In this document: positions 51,605-59,751 of the stretch, piece by piece
Numbering within the stretch: the first letter of the stretch is position 1
Layout of the letters: the number at the start of each line of letters is the position of its first letter
Assembly (NCBI GenBank): GCA_021151835.1
Contig: JAGKWO010000011.1
Coordinates: 1-64,000 of the forward strand
DNA: 64,000 bases
DNA from: Gammaproteobacteria bacterium
GTDB lineage: Bacteria; Pseudomonadota; Gammaproteobacteria; Pseudomonadales; Cellvibrionaceae
Direction: 5' to 3'
The notes under the pieces: generated by a model
What the model was told of the DNA's origin: nothing
The model's input: the letters and a program-made list of their open reading frames with translations, nothing else
Database searches by the model: none
Translations under genes and position numbers: made by a program

Positions 51605-53295
51605 TGCGCACCGCCTTGCGAGTTGGTTGCGCTGTGTCCATTCGTTTGATTCAACCAGCACGCATTCCATTGCCGGCATAATTGTTCTGCTATGTGCGTG
51701 TCCGGATGTTGATGTCCATAAGCTAATTGCTGCCAGATGCGCGTTAACAATGCAAAATAATCGATGCGTGCTTGGTGATGTGGCGGTATTGTTTTTGTTT
51801 TGGCTTCGCGGGCAGCGTGATCACGCATTAACTGTACGCATTCACCCTCGGTATGCCCATCCTGTATTTCCACACCGCGATAAATTAATTGGAACAGGCT
51901 GGCGCGATACAGCAGCGCAAGTGCGGCGCGGCTATTGCCCTCGCGCAATAATTCCAGTGCGCTGCGGCTGATATCCTGCGGTAGCGATTCGCGCGTTACC
52001 TCCATCCCAAATAAAGTGACCGGTTTTTCGTGCACCATTTGTACTGGCTTGATGCGCACAAATTGCGCTGCCAGCCAATGGCGGTAACGATAAAAAACAA
52101 AAGCAACCAAGGCGATAACCGCAGCCCACAATACAATTTCCAGCAGGCTGGCGGCCGCGACGAAACCTTCAAAGTCACGCAAAAAGTCGAAGAATTTTTT
52201 CCAGAATTCGGCGGGTTCTCTTTCTTCCTCTTCAGGTTCATCCCATTTAATGGTGCTTACCTTTTCCTTGCGGCTGAATTCACTTTGTTGCATTACTTCT
52301 TTAATAGCGCTGTGTGCGCTCTCGCGGTTCAGTTCGCGGTACTCACCAAGGGGTTTGTCTTCAACTATTTCATCGCTGCCATCAACGGAATTTGGTTCCA
52401 TTCCCGGTAGATGCTCGGGCGCCGGCATTGGCTCTGTGGCGGGTGTTTGTTCTGCTGCCGGTGCTTCATTGGCATAAGCGATATCGGGTGTGCTGGCAAT
52501 TAAAACAAAAAGTGCGGTGCTTAGCGCGATGGCTAAAACGCTTATCGAAGACGGAGCCGTACGTTTGTTGGCGATGCGGCGAAAGGCAATATCGATATCC
52601 CAGGCTTCCAGTTTTACGCGGCGATTTAAATACAGCGCAAAACCGCAGGCGACGTAAAAGGGCGCGGTTAATAACAGTGCGCAATACCAGATAACAATTT
52701 TTAATTCGATAAGTTTTACTGACTCATTGTTAAAAAATAATCCCGCCCATTCAATATTCAATTCGCGCGGAATAAACGCCCAGATCAATGTGATCATTCC
52801 CGTCCATAACGAAAACTCCATCATCAATCCAAAAAAACTGATCCAGTTAGCGGGCGAAGAATCCTCGCGGTGTAAAACGCCCAGGCGTTCCTGTCGACGC
52901 GCACCATGTAACCCCTCCAATTGCACGATGGCTAAATCCATGCTGCGCGTCGGGCTCAGGCGGCGCCAGGTAAGGCTTAAAAATATTTGTTTGAATGCAA
53001 ATGATGAAAATGCTTTCAAGGTGCTGCGGGTATCCGGCAAATCATTAAATACCGCGTGGCTCAGGATGTGTAACAGCGGCCGCTCGTAGATCGGTTTTAA
53101 CCACCAGATTAACCAGGCGCTTATCCACCATTTATCGGTAGGAAGTAATAACGCGATTACTAATATCGGCAAGCTGACAAGCACCCAGATTTTGGTCATG
53201 GGCAACCACCAGCGGCGTGCCATTAACAAGCCTAAATCGACCGCCTCCCACGCCGTACGCGGGCGAATTTCCAGCGTAACCTGATCCAGGTTCAT
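51601..53295 (-). CDS. DUF4129-containing membrane protein of the MoxR operon
   Basis: A 564-residue polytopic membrane protein. Hydrophobic helices lie near residues 33-52, 58-66, 155-175, 200-225, 250-270 and 380-400; a Pro/Glu/Ala-rich extracytoplasmic loop separates the last two. The C-terminal cytoplasmic part carries the DUF4129 pattern (ALELLREGNSRAALALLYRASLFQLIYRG, TRIWQQLAYG). It overlaps the SpoIIM-like gene upstream and the DUF4350 gene downstream by four bases each, so the operon is tightly coupled. The family's biochemical role is unknown. Confidence 0.8.
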   Translation of the reverse strand: MNLDQVTLEIRPRTAWEAVDLGLLMARRWWLPMTKIWVLVSLPILVIALLLPTDKWWISAWLIWWLKPIYERPLLHILSHAVFNDLPDTRSTLKAFSSFAFKQIFLSLTWRRLSPTRSMDLAIVQLEGLHGARRQERLGVLHREDSSPANWISFFGLMMEFSLWTGMITLIWAFIPRELNIEWAGLFFNNESVKLIELKIVIWYCALLLTAPFYVACGFALYLNRRVKLEAWDIDIAFRRIANKRTAPSSISVLAIALSTALFVLIASTPDIAYANEAPAAEQTPATEPMPAPEHLPGMEPNSVDGSDEIVEDKPLGEYRELNRESAHSAIKEVMQQSEFSRKEKVSTIKWDEPEEEEREPAEFWKKFFDFLRDFEGFVAAASLLEIVLWAAVIALVAFVFYRYRHWLAAQFVRIKPVQMVHEKPVTLFGMEVTRESLPQDISRSALELLREGNSRAALALLYRASLFQLIYRGVEIQDGHTEGECVQLMRDHAAREAKTKTIPPHHQARIDYFALLTRIWQQLAYGHQHPDTHIAEQLCRQWNACWLNQTNGHSATNSQGGAQ

Positions 53296-54296
53296 AGCGG
53301 ACCTCGTTCACCGGGTGTTGCTTCGCCGCGCAATTGTCGCCCGCTAAATACCAGATAACCGATCACCAATGCCCACAAAAATCCGCCCACCAGATATTTT
53401 TGCCAGGGCAATAAAATATTGTTGGAGGACCAGAAGGCTTCGATAAATGCAGCGATCACCAGCATGATGATCACCCCGTAAACCAGCTTGATCGCAATAG
53501 CGCTCGCGCGTTTGAGCGATTCGACCCGGGTAAGGTTTCCGGGCGCAAGCAATGCATAGCCGAGTTTCAAACCGGCAGCGCCGGAAATACAAATCGCGGT
53601 CAATTCAAAACTGCCGTGGCCTACGACAAATGAAAAAAACGTTTCGGTAAATTGCGCATTGGTTAAATGGCCGGCAACGGCGCCCATCAATAATCCGTTA
53701 AACACTAAAAAGAAAATCGAACCGACACCGAATAAAATCCCGGAGGCAAAGGTGCGAAAACTCACACCGATATTATTGCTGATGTAATAGCCAAACATTT
53801 GCACATTGGTATCGGATTCGCGCGCAGCACCCAGGGTGCGGTTGGCGGGGTCGTACATTTCTTCGAAATTACTTACCTGGTCGGGCGGGGCGATGGTGTA
53901 GACCAAATCCGGCTGCCACAAAATGGCGAGAAACATCAATAATCCCGGTACATACAACAGTGCGGTTGCCCACCAGATATAGGCTTGTTGTTCGCGCACC
54001 AGGCGCGGAAACCCCGCGACAATAAAGCTGGTGAATTGCTGGAAGAATGGCTGCTTGCGGCGATAAAGCTGTTGATGCCCGCGCACCACCAGATCGCCGA
54101 GTTTGTCCACCAGATGGCTGGAATAATGACGATCGCGCGCGAGTGCATGAAAATGGCACAGGCGGCGATAACGGCTGGCAAAGCTCGCCAGCTCATTCCC
54201 TTTTAATTGGCCATCGGATTTTTCCAGCTCGACAATTTGCATTTCCAGCACCTGCCAGAGCGGTTGGTAGAGTTGTTCGAATTGCCCTTGTTTCAT
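53292..54296 (-). CDS. SpoIIM-family (stage II sporulation protein M-like) membrane protein
   Basis: A 334-residue inner-membrane protein with a cytoplasmic N-terminal helical domain (RRLCHFHALARDRHYSSHLVDKLG) and five or six helices. The motif NNIGVSFRTFASGILFGVGSIFFLVFNG and the later GHGSFELTAICISGAAG match SpoIIM-type proteins. In non-sporulating bacteria this family is found in MoxR/RDD operons, not in sporulation. It follows the RDD gene by 17 bases and overlaps the DUF4129 gene by four. Confidence 0.88.
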   Translation of the reverse strand: MKQGQFEQLYQPLWQVLEMQIVELEKSDGQLKGNELASFASRYRRLCHFHALARDRHYSSHLVDKLGDLVVRGHQQLYRRKQPFFQQFTSFIVAGFPRLVREQQAYIWWATALLYVPGLLMFLAILWQPDLVYTIAPPDQVSNFEEMYDPANRTLGAARESDTNVQMFGYYISNNIGVSFRTFASGILFGVGSIFFLVFNGLLMGAVAGHLTNAQFTETFFSFVVGHGSFELTAICISGAAGLKLGYALLAPGNLTRVESLKRASAIAIKLVYGVIIMLVIAAFIEAFWSSNNILLPWQKYLVGGFLWALVIGYLVFSGRQLRGEATPGERGPL

Positions 54297-54313
54297 TCTT
54301 GTCAGGTCTGCTC

Positions 54314-54991
54314 TTACTGCTTGCCAACCATAGTGTTGGCCATTTGCTTGATGGCGATCACTGGATCTTTAGCGTGAATCACGGGTTGGAGAATAGTGGC
54401 CAGTTCGCTTTGGCGCTCGCTGGATAAATATTTACTGCGCTCGGCGAAGGCGAGCAGTGCTCGTTGTTCATCGGTAGAAAAATCGGCGGGCACCGGCAAT
54501 TGGCCGCGCACTTCAAAACTGGGTTCGCGCAGCGGCGGCGCATCATAGATCACCATGCTGCCGGCGGCTAAATCGCCCAGGCGTTTGAACTGGCGATTAC
54601 ACAGGCTGGCAATAATGCCGGTCAGATAGGCCATCGGTAGAAAATCGACCACGCGCAGCAGGTTGCGTAATAGTGACGGGCCAAAAGTAATGGGTGTGCC
54701 GTCGTCATTAACGACGCGAATCCCCATCCATTTTTTACCCGGTGTGCGGCCATTGCGGGTCACCTCAAAAAATACCGGGTAAAACCATTCCAGCAGAAAT
54801 GTAAGGATCAGGGCCAAACCGGTGCCCATCCGGCCAAGCAGCGACAACACGATAAAGATGACGATGGTGATCCCGAAGCGGATCAGGATATCCAGGATCT
54901 GCGCCAATATGCGCACACCGAAGCCAGCCGGGGTGAGCGGGAGCAGGGCGCCTTCGGGGGTTTCCAGTGATTGACGGGTATCGAGTAACAA
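54314..54991 (-). CDS. RDD-family membrane protein
   Basis: A 225-residue protein with three membrane helices in an RDD domain: GFGVRILAQILDILIRFG (the R...D pair), NGRTPGKKWMGIRVV and RRLGDLAAG-like FKRLGDLAAGSMVIYD. A hydrophilic C-terminal tail of about 75 residues follows. RDD proteins may be transporters or assembly factors; those in MoxR operons have no proven role. The start is TTG at 54991: AAGGA lies nine bases upstream and no ATG or GTG is available near it. It is the first gene of the operon RDD-SpoIIM-DUF4129-DUF4350-MoxR-DUF58. Confidence 0.88.
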   Translation of the reverse strand: MLLDTRQSLETPEGALLPLTPAGFGVRILAQILDILIRFGITIVIFIVLSLLGRMGTGLALILTFLLEWFYPVFFEVTRNGRTPGKKWMGIRVVNDDGTPITFGPSLLRNLLRVVDFLPMAYLTGIIASLCNRQFKRLGDLAAGSMVIYDAPPLREPSFEVRGQLPVPADFSTDEQRALLAFAERSKYLSSERQSELATILQPVIHAKDPVIAIKQMANTMVGKQ

Positions 54992-55216
54992 ACCTATTGT
55001 CCTTACGTAATCGCGAGGTTGGCGCTTCCAATGTGTCGCGTAAGTTATTTTTTAAGGGAATTTCTATCCGTCAGGAGAATAGCCGATAAGGCCTTTTATG
55101 AACAGGTTTTACCGGACACGGGAGTAAAATCTTTGGATGAAATGACGCCCCATCGAAAGGATTTACGGAGTGGGGCGGCAGCCAGGTTGGCGAGGGCGAT
55201 TAAAGTACTTTCCAAA

Positions 55217-55708
55217 TCAGGTTAGCTCCCAAAACCAAACCTCTTTGCAGTTAAAGTAGCAGTGGGAGTTGCAGATTTGCAGTTTATTACTGGTTTCAAT
55301 CAGATCAATATGCCCACCGTCGTAACCAGTGATCTTCCAGAAAAAGACAACACCTTTGCGTGCTGCAATTTTTGCTGCCGCAGTAGATGCATCGGTAAAT
55401 ATTTCAGGTTTACCAAATACGTTGGCGAGCATCAGCTGATCTGCCAGTAGTTTTGCACCGGGTTCAATTTTTCTTTCTTTATAAACACCTTTTTTGATCC
55501 GAAGTCTACCAGTAAAAGTAACGCCAGCCTTTATCAATGCAATACTCATTCGTGTTGCGCAGGTATTGGCATAGCCGGCATTCTGCTTGATCAGATCGTC
55601 AATTTTGTAACCTATTTCCTCATAGAGTGCCGCCCCTGAAAGGTAATTGTCGCTGGATGGTTCGGAGGAATAGTGGTGTTTTTTTAAATTTTGAAAGGTG
55701 GGTTTCAT
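55217..55708 (-). CDS. Tae4-like type VI secretion amidase effector
   Basis: A 163-residue protein resembling Tae4 peptidoglycan amidases, which cut between D-Glu and meso-DAP in the stem peptides of a rival's wall after T6SS delivery. The catalytic Cys is Cys50 in YANTCATRMSIAL, the His is His133 in YDGGHIDL; helix and strand order fit the NlpC/P60-like fold. There is no signal peptide, as expected for a T6SS cargo. Its ATG overlaps the stop of the upstream immunity gene (ATGA). No T6SS structural, VgrG or Hcp gene is in the window, so delivery would depend on machinery elsewhere. Confidence 0.78.
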   Translation of the reverse strand: MKPTFQNLKKHHYSSEPSSDNYLSGAALYEEIGYKIDDLIKQNAGYANTCATRMSIALIKAGVTFTGRLRIKKGVYKERKIEPGAKLLADQLMLANVFGKPEIFTDASTAAAKIAARKGVVFFWKITGYDGGHIDLIETSNKLQICNSHCYFNCKEVWFWELT

Positions 55709-56085
55709 TTTGTGTCCTTACAGGGAAATGAAGTATGGAGGGCTTCCTGAATGAGATCCGAGGCTCTGAGTTTTAATTTTTCGGCGGGTTGTTTCTTTAG
55801 GTATTCAAAGACAAACTCATTAATAGTTACTGTTTTAAGTTGGCTATAACCACACCAGGTCTTGCCTTCCGAACTGTCGAGCACACCAAGTAAATACAAC
55901 CTTGCAGCCGTTCTTCGTTCTGGAGACTTATTAACAAACTCGGGTAAAAATTCAGCTCCCGTCAGGTTTACCCTGTCTTCGTTAATCGCGGCTGTCTGGT
56001 GTTGATTTGCAACTGCACAGCTGCAAAGTAAACCGCCATAAAGCAAGGTTATTATCGCCCTTATAGGTTTGATCTTTTGATGCAT
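55705..56085 (-). CDS. Tai4/Rap1a-like immunity protein
   Basis: A 126-residue exported protein. Signal region MHQKIKPIRAIITLLYGGLL with a Cys-Ser-Cys at its end that might be a lipid-attachment site; the mature part shows ARLYLLGVLDSSEGKTWCGY and ASDLIQEALHTSFPC, matching Rap1a/Tai4 periplasmic inhibitors of Tae4. It is placed in the periplasm, where a self-targeting amidase would act. I chose the ATG at 56085 because GGAG lies six bases before it; an ATG four codons earlier has none. It overlaps the effector gene by four bases. Confidence 0.72.
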   Translation of the reverse strand: MHQKIKPIRAIITLLYGGLLCSCAVANQHQTAAINEDRVNLTGAEFLPEFVNKSPERRTAARLYLLGVLDSSEGKTWCGYSQLKTVTINEFVFEYLKKQPAEKLKLRASDLIQEALHTSFPCKDTK

Positions 56086-56326
56086 AACATTCTCCATATC
56101 GAGGCACCGCTAAAAGGTGGAGGAATAATATTGGTAAATCCACACAAATAAAGGGAATTCAGCCATTTTTGATGGTAAATGCTGTGCAATGTGACAGCAT
56201 TAAAGGTTGATGGTGAGAGCAAACTGCCATCGGTATCGGCTGTTTGTCGATTTGATTTGGCAGTGTTTGGTGTCAATGCAGGTTTATATGAGCGTTTTGT
56301 TATTTCGGTCATTTCCGTTCCGGCGC

Positions 56327-56332
56327 TATAAT
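56327..56332 (+). promoter_or_regulatory. Candidate -10 box of ybeD-lipB-lipA
   Basis: A perfect TATAAT lies 28 bases before the ybeD start codon, with only a weak -35 (TTCGGT) 17 bases further up. A local promoter would be needed because ybeD is separated here from dacA. Confidence 0.5.
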
Positions 56333-56360
56333 TCGCGCCTCGCTTACAGGTTTTATAGAT

Positions 56361-56633
56361 ATGGCCCAGCAACAACCCCCCAAAATTGAATTTCCCTGTG
56401 AAAATTACCCCATTAAAGTGCTCGGCGATGCCGGCCCCGAGCTGCATAGCTATGTAGTGGAGATTATGGAGCGCCATGCACCGGGGTTTGACCAAACCCG
56501 GATTACGGTTAAGGAAAGTAGCAAGGGCAGCTTTAACTCGGTGACGGTCTGGATTACGGCGACCGGTGTCGAGCAGCTCACGGCTATCCATAATGATCTG
56601 CGCCTCAATCGCAGCATCAAGATGGTGATGTGA
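56361..56633 (+). CDS. ybeD: YbeD/DUF493 protein
   Basis: A 90-residue protein of the DUF493 family with an ACT-like fold: IEFPCENYPIKVLGDAG, ITVKESSKGSFNSVTVWI and LTAIHNDLRLNRSIKMVM. Its biochemical function is not established; it is consistently encoded between dacA and lipB. lipB begins one base after its stop. A candidate promoter (TATAAT) sits just upstream, in line with its separation from dacA in this genome. Confidence 0.93.
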   Translation: MAQQQPPKIEFPCENYPIKVLGDAGPELHSYVVEIMERHAPGFDQTRITVKESSKGSFNSVTVWITATGVEQLTAIHNDLRLNRSIKMVM

Positions 56634-56634
56634 T

Positions 56635-57282
56635 TTGAGCGGTCTGACCCTGGAGGTTATCAACCTCGGCCAGCGCGATTACGCCAGTATCTGGCAGGCG
56701 ATGAGCGATTTCACCAGCCAACGCACGCCCGATACCATCGACCAGCTCTGGCTGGTGGAGCATCCCCCGGTATTTACCCAGGGGCAAGCCGGCAAGGCGG
56801 AGCATCTGCTATTCCCCGGTGATATTCCGGTAGTACAGACTGATCGCGGCGGCCAGGTGACTTACCATGGCCCCGGCCAACTGGTGGCTTATCCATTGCT
56901 GGATTTGCGCCGCTTGAAAATCGGTGTGCGCGATCTGGTTACCGCGCTGGAGCAAACGATTGTAGCCACATTGGCCCATTACGGGATCGAGTCTGCCGCC
57001 AGGCCTGATGCGCCCGGTGTTTACGTCAATGGCAACAAGATCGCCTCGCTCGGCCTGCGTGTTCGCCGCGGATGCAGTTTCCATGGGCTGGCCCTGAATG
57101 TGGATATGGATTTAACACCCTTCCTGCGCATTAACCCCTGTGGTTATCAGGGCCTGGCGATGACCCAGATACGCGACCTTATTCCCGAATGTCCCGCTTT
57201 GGTGCAGGTTCAACAGCAACTTGTTACCGAATTGGCGGGGAAATTGGGTTACGAAACCTGTACAATGCGCGCCGTAGATTAA
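56635..57282 (+). CDS. lipB: Octanoyl-[acyl-carrier-protein]:protein octanoyltransferase
   Basis: A 215-residue LipB that transfers octanoate from ACP to lipoyl domains. It has TDRGGQVTYHGPGQLVAYP, the catalytic Lys in NGNKIASLGLRV and the catalytic Cys in NPCGYQGL. The first possible start in frame is the TTG at 56635; a stop in the same frame at 56626-56628 excludes anything earlier than 56629, and the N-terminal sequence SGLTLEVINLGQRDY fits the family. It is one base downstream of ybeD and probably coupled to it, as there is no good separate binding site. Confidence 0.95.
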   Translation: MSGLTLEVINLGQRDYASIWQAMSDFTSQRTPDTIDQLWLVEHPPVFTQGQAGKAEHLLFPGDIPVVQTDRGGQVTYHGPGQLVAYPLLDLRRLKIGVRDLVTALEQTIVATLAHYGIESAARPDAPGVYVNGNKIASLGLRVRRGCSFHGLALNVDMDLTPFLRINPCGYQGLAMTQIRDLIPECPALVQVQQQLVTELAGKLGYETCTMRAVD

Positions 57283-57297
57283 CGTCACGAGATTCTT

Positions 57298-58332
57298 ATG
57301 TCAGATCTTCCTCCCGTAGCCACCTTCGTCCCTGAACTCCAACCGGTTAAACGCACCGAGCGCCATAAGCAAGGTGAGAAACTGCGCGATGCGGACAAGG
57401 TTGAGCGTATCCCGGTCAAAGTCATAGCCAGCGACCGTGACGATATCCCGCGTAAACCCGACTGGATTCGCGTGCGTATTCCCGCTTCTCCGGAAGTGGA
57501 GCGCATCAAAACCATCCTGCGTAAAAACAAGCTTTCCTCCGTATGTGAAGAAGCCAATTGCCCGAACCTGGGTGAATGCTTTAGCGGTGGTACGGCGACA
57601 TTTATGATCATGGGCGATATCTGTACCCGTCGCTGCCCCTTCTGCGATGTGGGCCATGGCAAGCCCAATCCGCTGGATGTGAACGAGCCGCGCCAGCTCG
57701 CCGAAGCCATCGCGGAAATGCGCTTGAAATATGTGGTGATTACCTCGGTTGACCGCGATGACCTGCGCGATGGCGGAGCCCAGCATTTTGCCGATTGCAT
57801 CCGCGAAGCCCGCGCCCATAGCCCGAATTTGCAAGTAGAAGTATTGGTGCCGGATTTCCGTGGCCGTATGGAAATTGCGTTGGATATCCTCGAAAAAGAA
57901 GCGCCGGATGTGTTCAACCACAATATGGAAACCGTTTCGCGTTTATATCGCCAGGCGCGCCCCGGCGCCAACTACAACTGGTCGCTCGAATTGCTCAAGC
58001 AATATAAAGCGCGTCGCCCGGATGTATTGACCAAATCCGGTTTGATGGTTGGCCTCGGCGAAACCAAAGAAGAAATTATCGAAGTGATGAAGCATATGCG
58101 TGAGCACGATATCGACATGCTCACTATTGGCCAGTATTTGCAGCCGTCCAAAGATCACATTCCGGTCGCACGTTATGTTCATCCCGATGAGTTTGCGGAG
58201 TACACAAAACTGGCGGAAGAAATGGGATTCAAGCACGCCGCTTGTGGCCCGCTGGTTCGCTCGTCCTATCACGCCGACAAACAAGCCCACGGCGAAGAGG
58301 TAAAGTGGTTCGGTGAAGCAAAAAAAGCCTGA
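57298..58332 (+). CDS. lipA: Lipoyl synthase
   Basis: A 344-residue radical SAM enzyme that inserts two sulfurs into octanoyl domains. The auxiliary cluster ligands are in CEEANCPNLGEC (C-x4... spacing as in the family) and the radical SAM cluster in CTRRCPFCDV; the C-terminal RSSYHAD provides the conserved Ser ligand. The N-terminal extension (about 50 residues) is typical for gammaproteobacteria. It follows lipB by 15 bases and ends in a terminator. Confidence 0.97.
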   Translation: MSDLPPVATFVPELQPVKRTERHKQGEKLRDADKVERIPVKVIASDRDDIPRKPDWIRVRIPASPEVERIKTILRKNKLSSVCEEANCPNLGECFSGGTATFMIMGDICTRRCPFCDVGHGKPNPLDVNEPRQLAEAIAEMRLKYVVITSVDRDDLRDGGAQHFADCIREARAHSPNLQVEVLVPDFRGRMEIALDILEKEAPDVFNHNMETVSRLYRQARPGANYNWSLELLKQYKARRPDVLTKSGLMVGLGETKEEIIEVMKHMREHDIDMLTIGQYLQPSKDHIPVARYVHPDEFAEYTKLAEEMGFKHAACGPLVRSSYHADKQAHGEEVKWFGEAKKA

Positions 58333-58354
58333 TGATTTTTTCGTACTGCGTCGC

Positions 58355-58383
58355 AAAAACTCCCGCCAGCCGGGAGTTTTTTG
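58355..58383 (+). terminator. Intrinsic terminator of lipA
   Basis: ACTCCCG (58359-58365) pairs with CGGGAGT (58371-58377) around a CCAGC loop, with A-run before and TTTTTTG after. Confidence 0.85.
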
Positions 58384-58477
58384 TCTCTGCCAATGTCACT
58401 GATTAAGCGCGATCTATTCCATTCTGTTTTCAAATCGCAGCTATAGTTAATACTCTTTTTCGTTATACCGGATTACC

Positions 58478-58990
58478 GTGAATCTATCTCGCTCTACTCT
58501 TGCTCTCGCCCCGGATATTTTTGTCCTGGAACAAAAACCGGAATTTTTTGCGCAGGTCGCGCACTGGCATCATCAGGAATGTGAACGCCAGGGGTTGAAA
58601 TCGTCGCTCTCGTTGCGCCAACAGCGGTTGGTTTTGCACGTTCAGCAAAATCCGCTTCCCAAAACACTAATTGCGTTGCGCGGCAAACAATTGCTGGGTT
58701 GCGTCAGTCTCGTCAATTACACCTATCGCAGCAGTGAGCGCATGCCCAAAGTTGCGAGCGACAGCCCGGTATGGCTGAGTAATTTATTTGTGTTGGATCA
58801 ATATCGCCACCAGGGAATTGGAACCGCATTAATTGATGCAGCAAAAAATTATGCGCAGGATTTGGGCTTAACAGAGTTATGGCTTTCCGCTACGGATTAC
58901 ACGGATTACTATCAAAAGCGCGATTGGGAAATTGTACGGCGTACAAGGTTGGGGGGTAGGCAGGTTAATGTGATGCGGGTAGTTCTTTAA
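58478..58990 (+). CDS. GNAT-family N-acetyltransferase
   Basis: A 170-residue acetyltransferase. The acetyl-CoA-binding motif is WLSNLFVLDQYRHQGIGTALIDAAKNYA, with the R/Q-x2-G-x-G/A pattern in RHQGIGTA, followed by LGLTELWLSATDYTDYY. The substrate is unknown. The GTG start at 58478 has no clear Shine-Dalgarno sequence. It lies between the lipA terminator and the composite palindromic repeat and is probably a single-gene unit. Confidence 0.85.
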   Translation: MNLSRSTLALAPDIFVLEQKPEFFAQVAHWHHQECERQGLKSSLSLRQQRLVLHVQQNPLPKTLIALRGKQLLGCVSLVNYTYRSSERMPKVASDSPVWLSNLFVLDQYRHQGIGTALIDAAKNYAQDLGLTELWLSATDYTDYYQKRDWEIVRRTRLGGRQVNVMRVVL

Positions 58991-58995
58991 GAGCT

Positions 58996-59322
58996 AACCC
59001 CTCCCTAACCCTCCCCTTGGAAAGGGGACGGAACTTAATTCACTCCGATTCTCCCCTTGAAAAAGTAGAAGCTTATCTCGCTTCGATTTTCCCTCTGAAA
59101 AAGCAAATGCTTATCTCACTCTGCCGCACCCTTTGAAAAACAGGAAACTTATCTCACTCTGGTTAACCCCAAAAAAAACGAGGGATTGGTTGTGTCGCAA
59201 AATAATAGTTATTTGTGTTGGTACGATTGGTAAATGTCTGTATGTTATGTGTTTGCATTAATCTCTGTTTAGCAGGGAGTCAAGCCCCTCCCCCTTAACA
59301 AGGGGGAGGTTGGGAGGGGGTA
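58996..59322. repeat. Second composite palindromic element, upstream of a DUF559 gene
   Basis: The left end has CCCCTCCCTAACCCTCCCCTT with a partial return arm (AAAGGGGACGG); the right end has the perfect hairpin CCTCCCCCTT (59287-59296), loop AAC, AAGGGGGAGG (59300-59309), then TTGGGAGGGGG. The two ends are inverted copies and have the same architecture as the element at 27189-27346, but enclose a 38-base tandem repeat and an AT-rich stretch. The DUF559 gene begins 20 bases beyond. No other gene is seen in this 352-base gap. Confidence 0.75.
59008..59161. repeat. Four degenerate tandem copies of a 38-bp unit
   Basis: Units at 59008-59047 (40 bases), 59048-59085, 59086-59123 and 59124-59161 share CCCTTTGAAAAA-like and CTTATCTCACTCTG-like blocks. 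Similarity falls towards the first copy, which merges into the left palindrome arm; this suggests the tandem array grew from an end of the palindromic element. Confidence 0.75.
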
Positions 59323-59342
59323 TTTTTATCAAGGAGCGATAT

Positions 59343-59705
59343 ATGAATAACGAAAAAATTTTCAACCAAAAACAACAAAAACCACTTCGTCAGCAACTAA
59401 GGGCTAACGTGCCTATGCCTGAAAAAATACTTTGGGCAAAACTTCGCAATCAGCAACTCGGAGTGAAGTTTCGCAGGCAACACGGTATAGGCCGTTATAT
59501 TGTTGACTTCTATTGTCCTGAATGTGCATTGGTTATTGAGTTGGATGGCGATAGCCATTATCAGAAAGGGGCACAAGCGTACGATGCGGTTCGTGATGAA
59601 TTTATGAACGTATTGGGTCTACATGTTCTGCGTTTTACGAATAGCGAGCTGATGGAAAATTCTGAAGCCGTGGTAATGAAAATTTACGAGTATGTAAAAA
59701 GATAA
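59343..59705 (+). CDS. DUF559 endonuclease-like protein
   Basis: A 120-residue protein of the DUF559 family, related to Vsr-type and restriction-endonuclease-like folds. Family landmarks: RANVPMPEKILWAKLRNQQLGVKFRRQHGIGRYIVDFYCPECALVIELDGDSH, in which the Asp of DFYCP and the Glu-x-Asp of IELDGD form the presumed catalytic PD-(D/E)xK-like set, and VLRFTNSELMEN. The ATG at 59343 follows AAGGAG; 11 upstream codons also open in frame read through the repeat and are rejected. The gene stands immediately next to the composite palindrome. Its biological role is unknown. Confidence 0.85.
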   Translation: MNNEKIFNQKQQKPLRQQLRANVPMPEKILWAKLRNQQLGVKFRRQHGIGRYIVDFYCPECALVIELDGDSHYQKGAQAYDAVRDEFMNVLGLHVLRFTNSELMENSEAVVMKIYEYVKR

Positions 59706-59706
59706 C

Positions 59707-59735
59707 GCGGAGCGCCTGAGGCAGCTCCGCTAAAA
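59707..59735. terminator. Hairpin between DUF559 and ndh
   Basis: GCGGAGC (59707-59713) pairs with GCTCCGC (59724-59730), then TAAAAAG. It lies in the 46-base convergent gap; with the A/T flanks it could serve both genes. Confidence 0.6.
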
Positions 59736-59751
59736 AGTAAAACAATAATAA

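Noticed and set aside
53292..54296. Sporulation function for the SpoIIM-like protein
   Set aside because: The organism is a gammaproteobacterium and the gene sits in a MoxR/RDD operon, where SpoIIM-family proteins occur without sporulation.
55019..55225. 68-codon plus-strand frame between the RDD and Tae4-like genes
   Set aside because: No ribosome binding site or recognisable product; its end overlaps the effector gene.
56061..56663. 200-codon minus-strand frame overlapping ybeD
   Set aside because: Crosses ybeD and its promoter in antisense; the ybeD and Tai4-like readings explain the DNA better.
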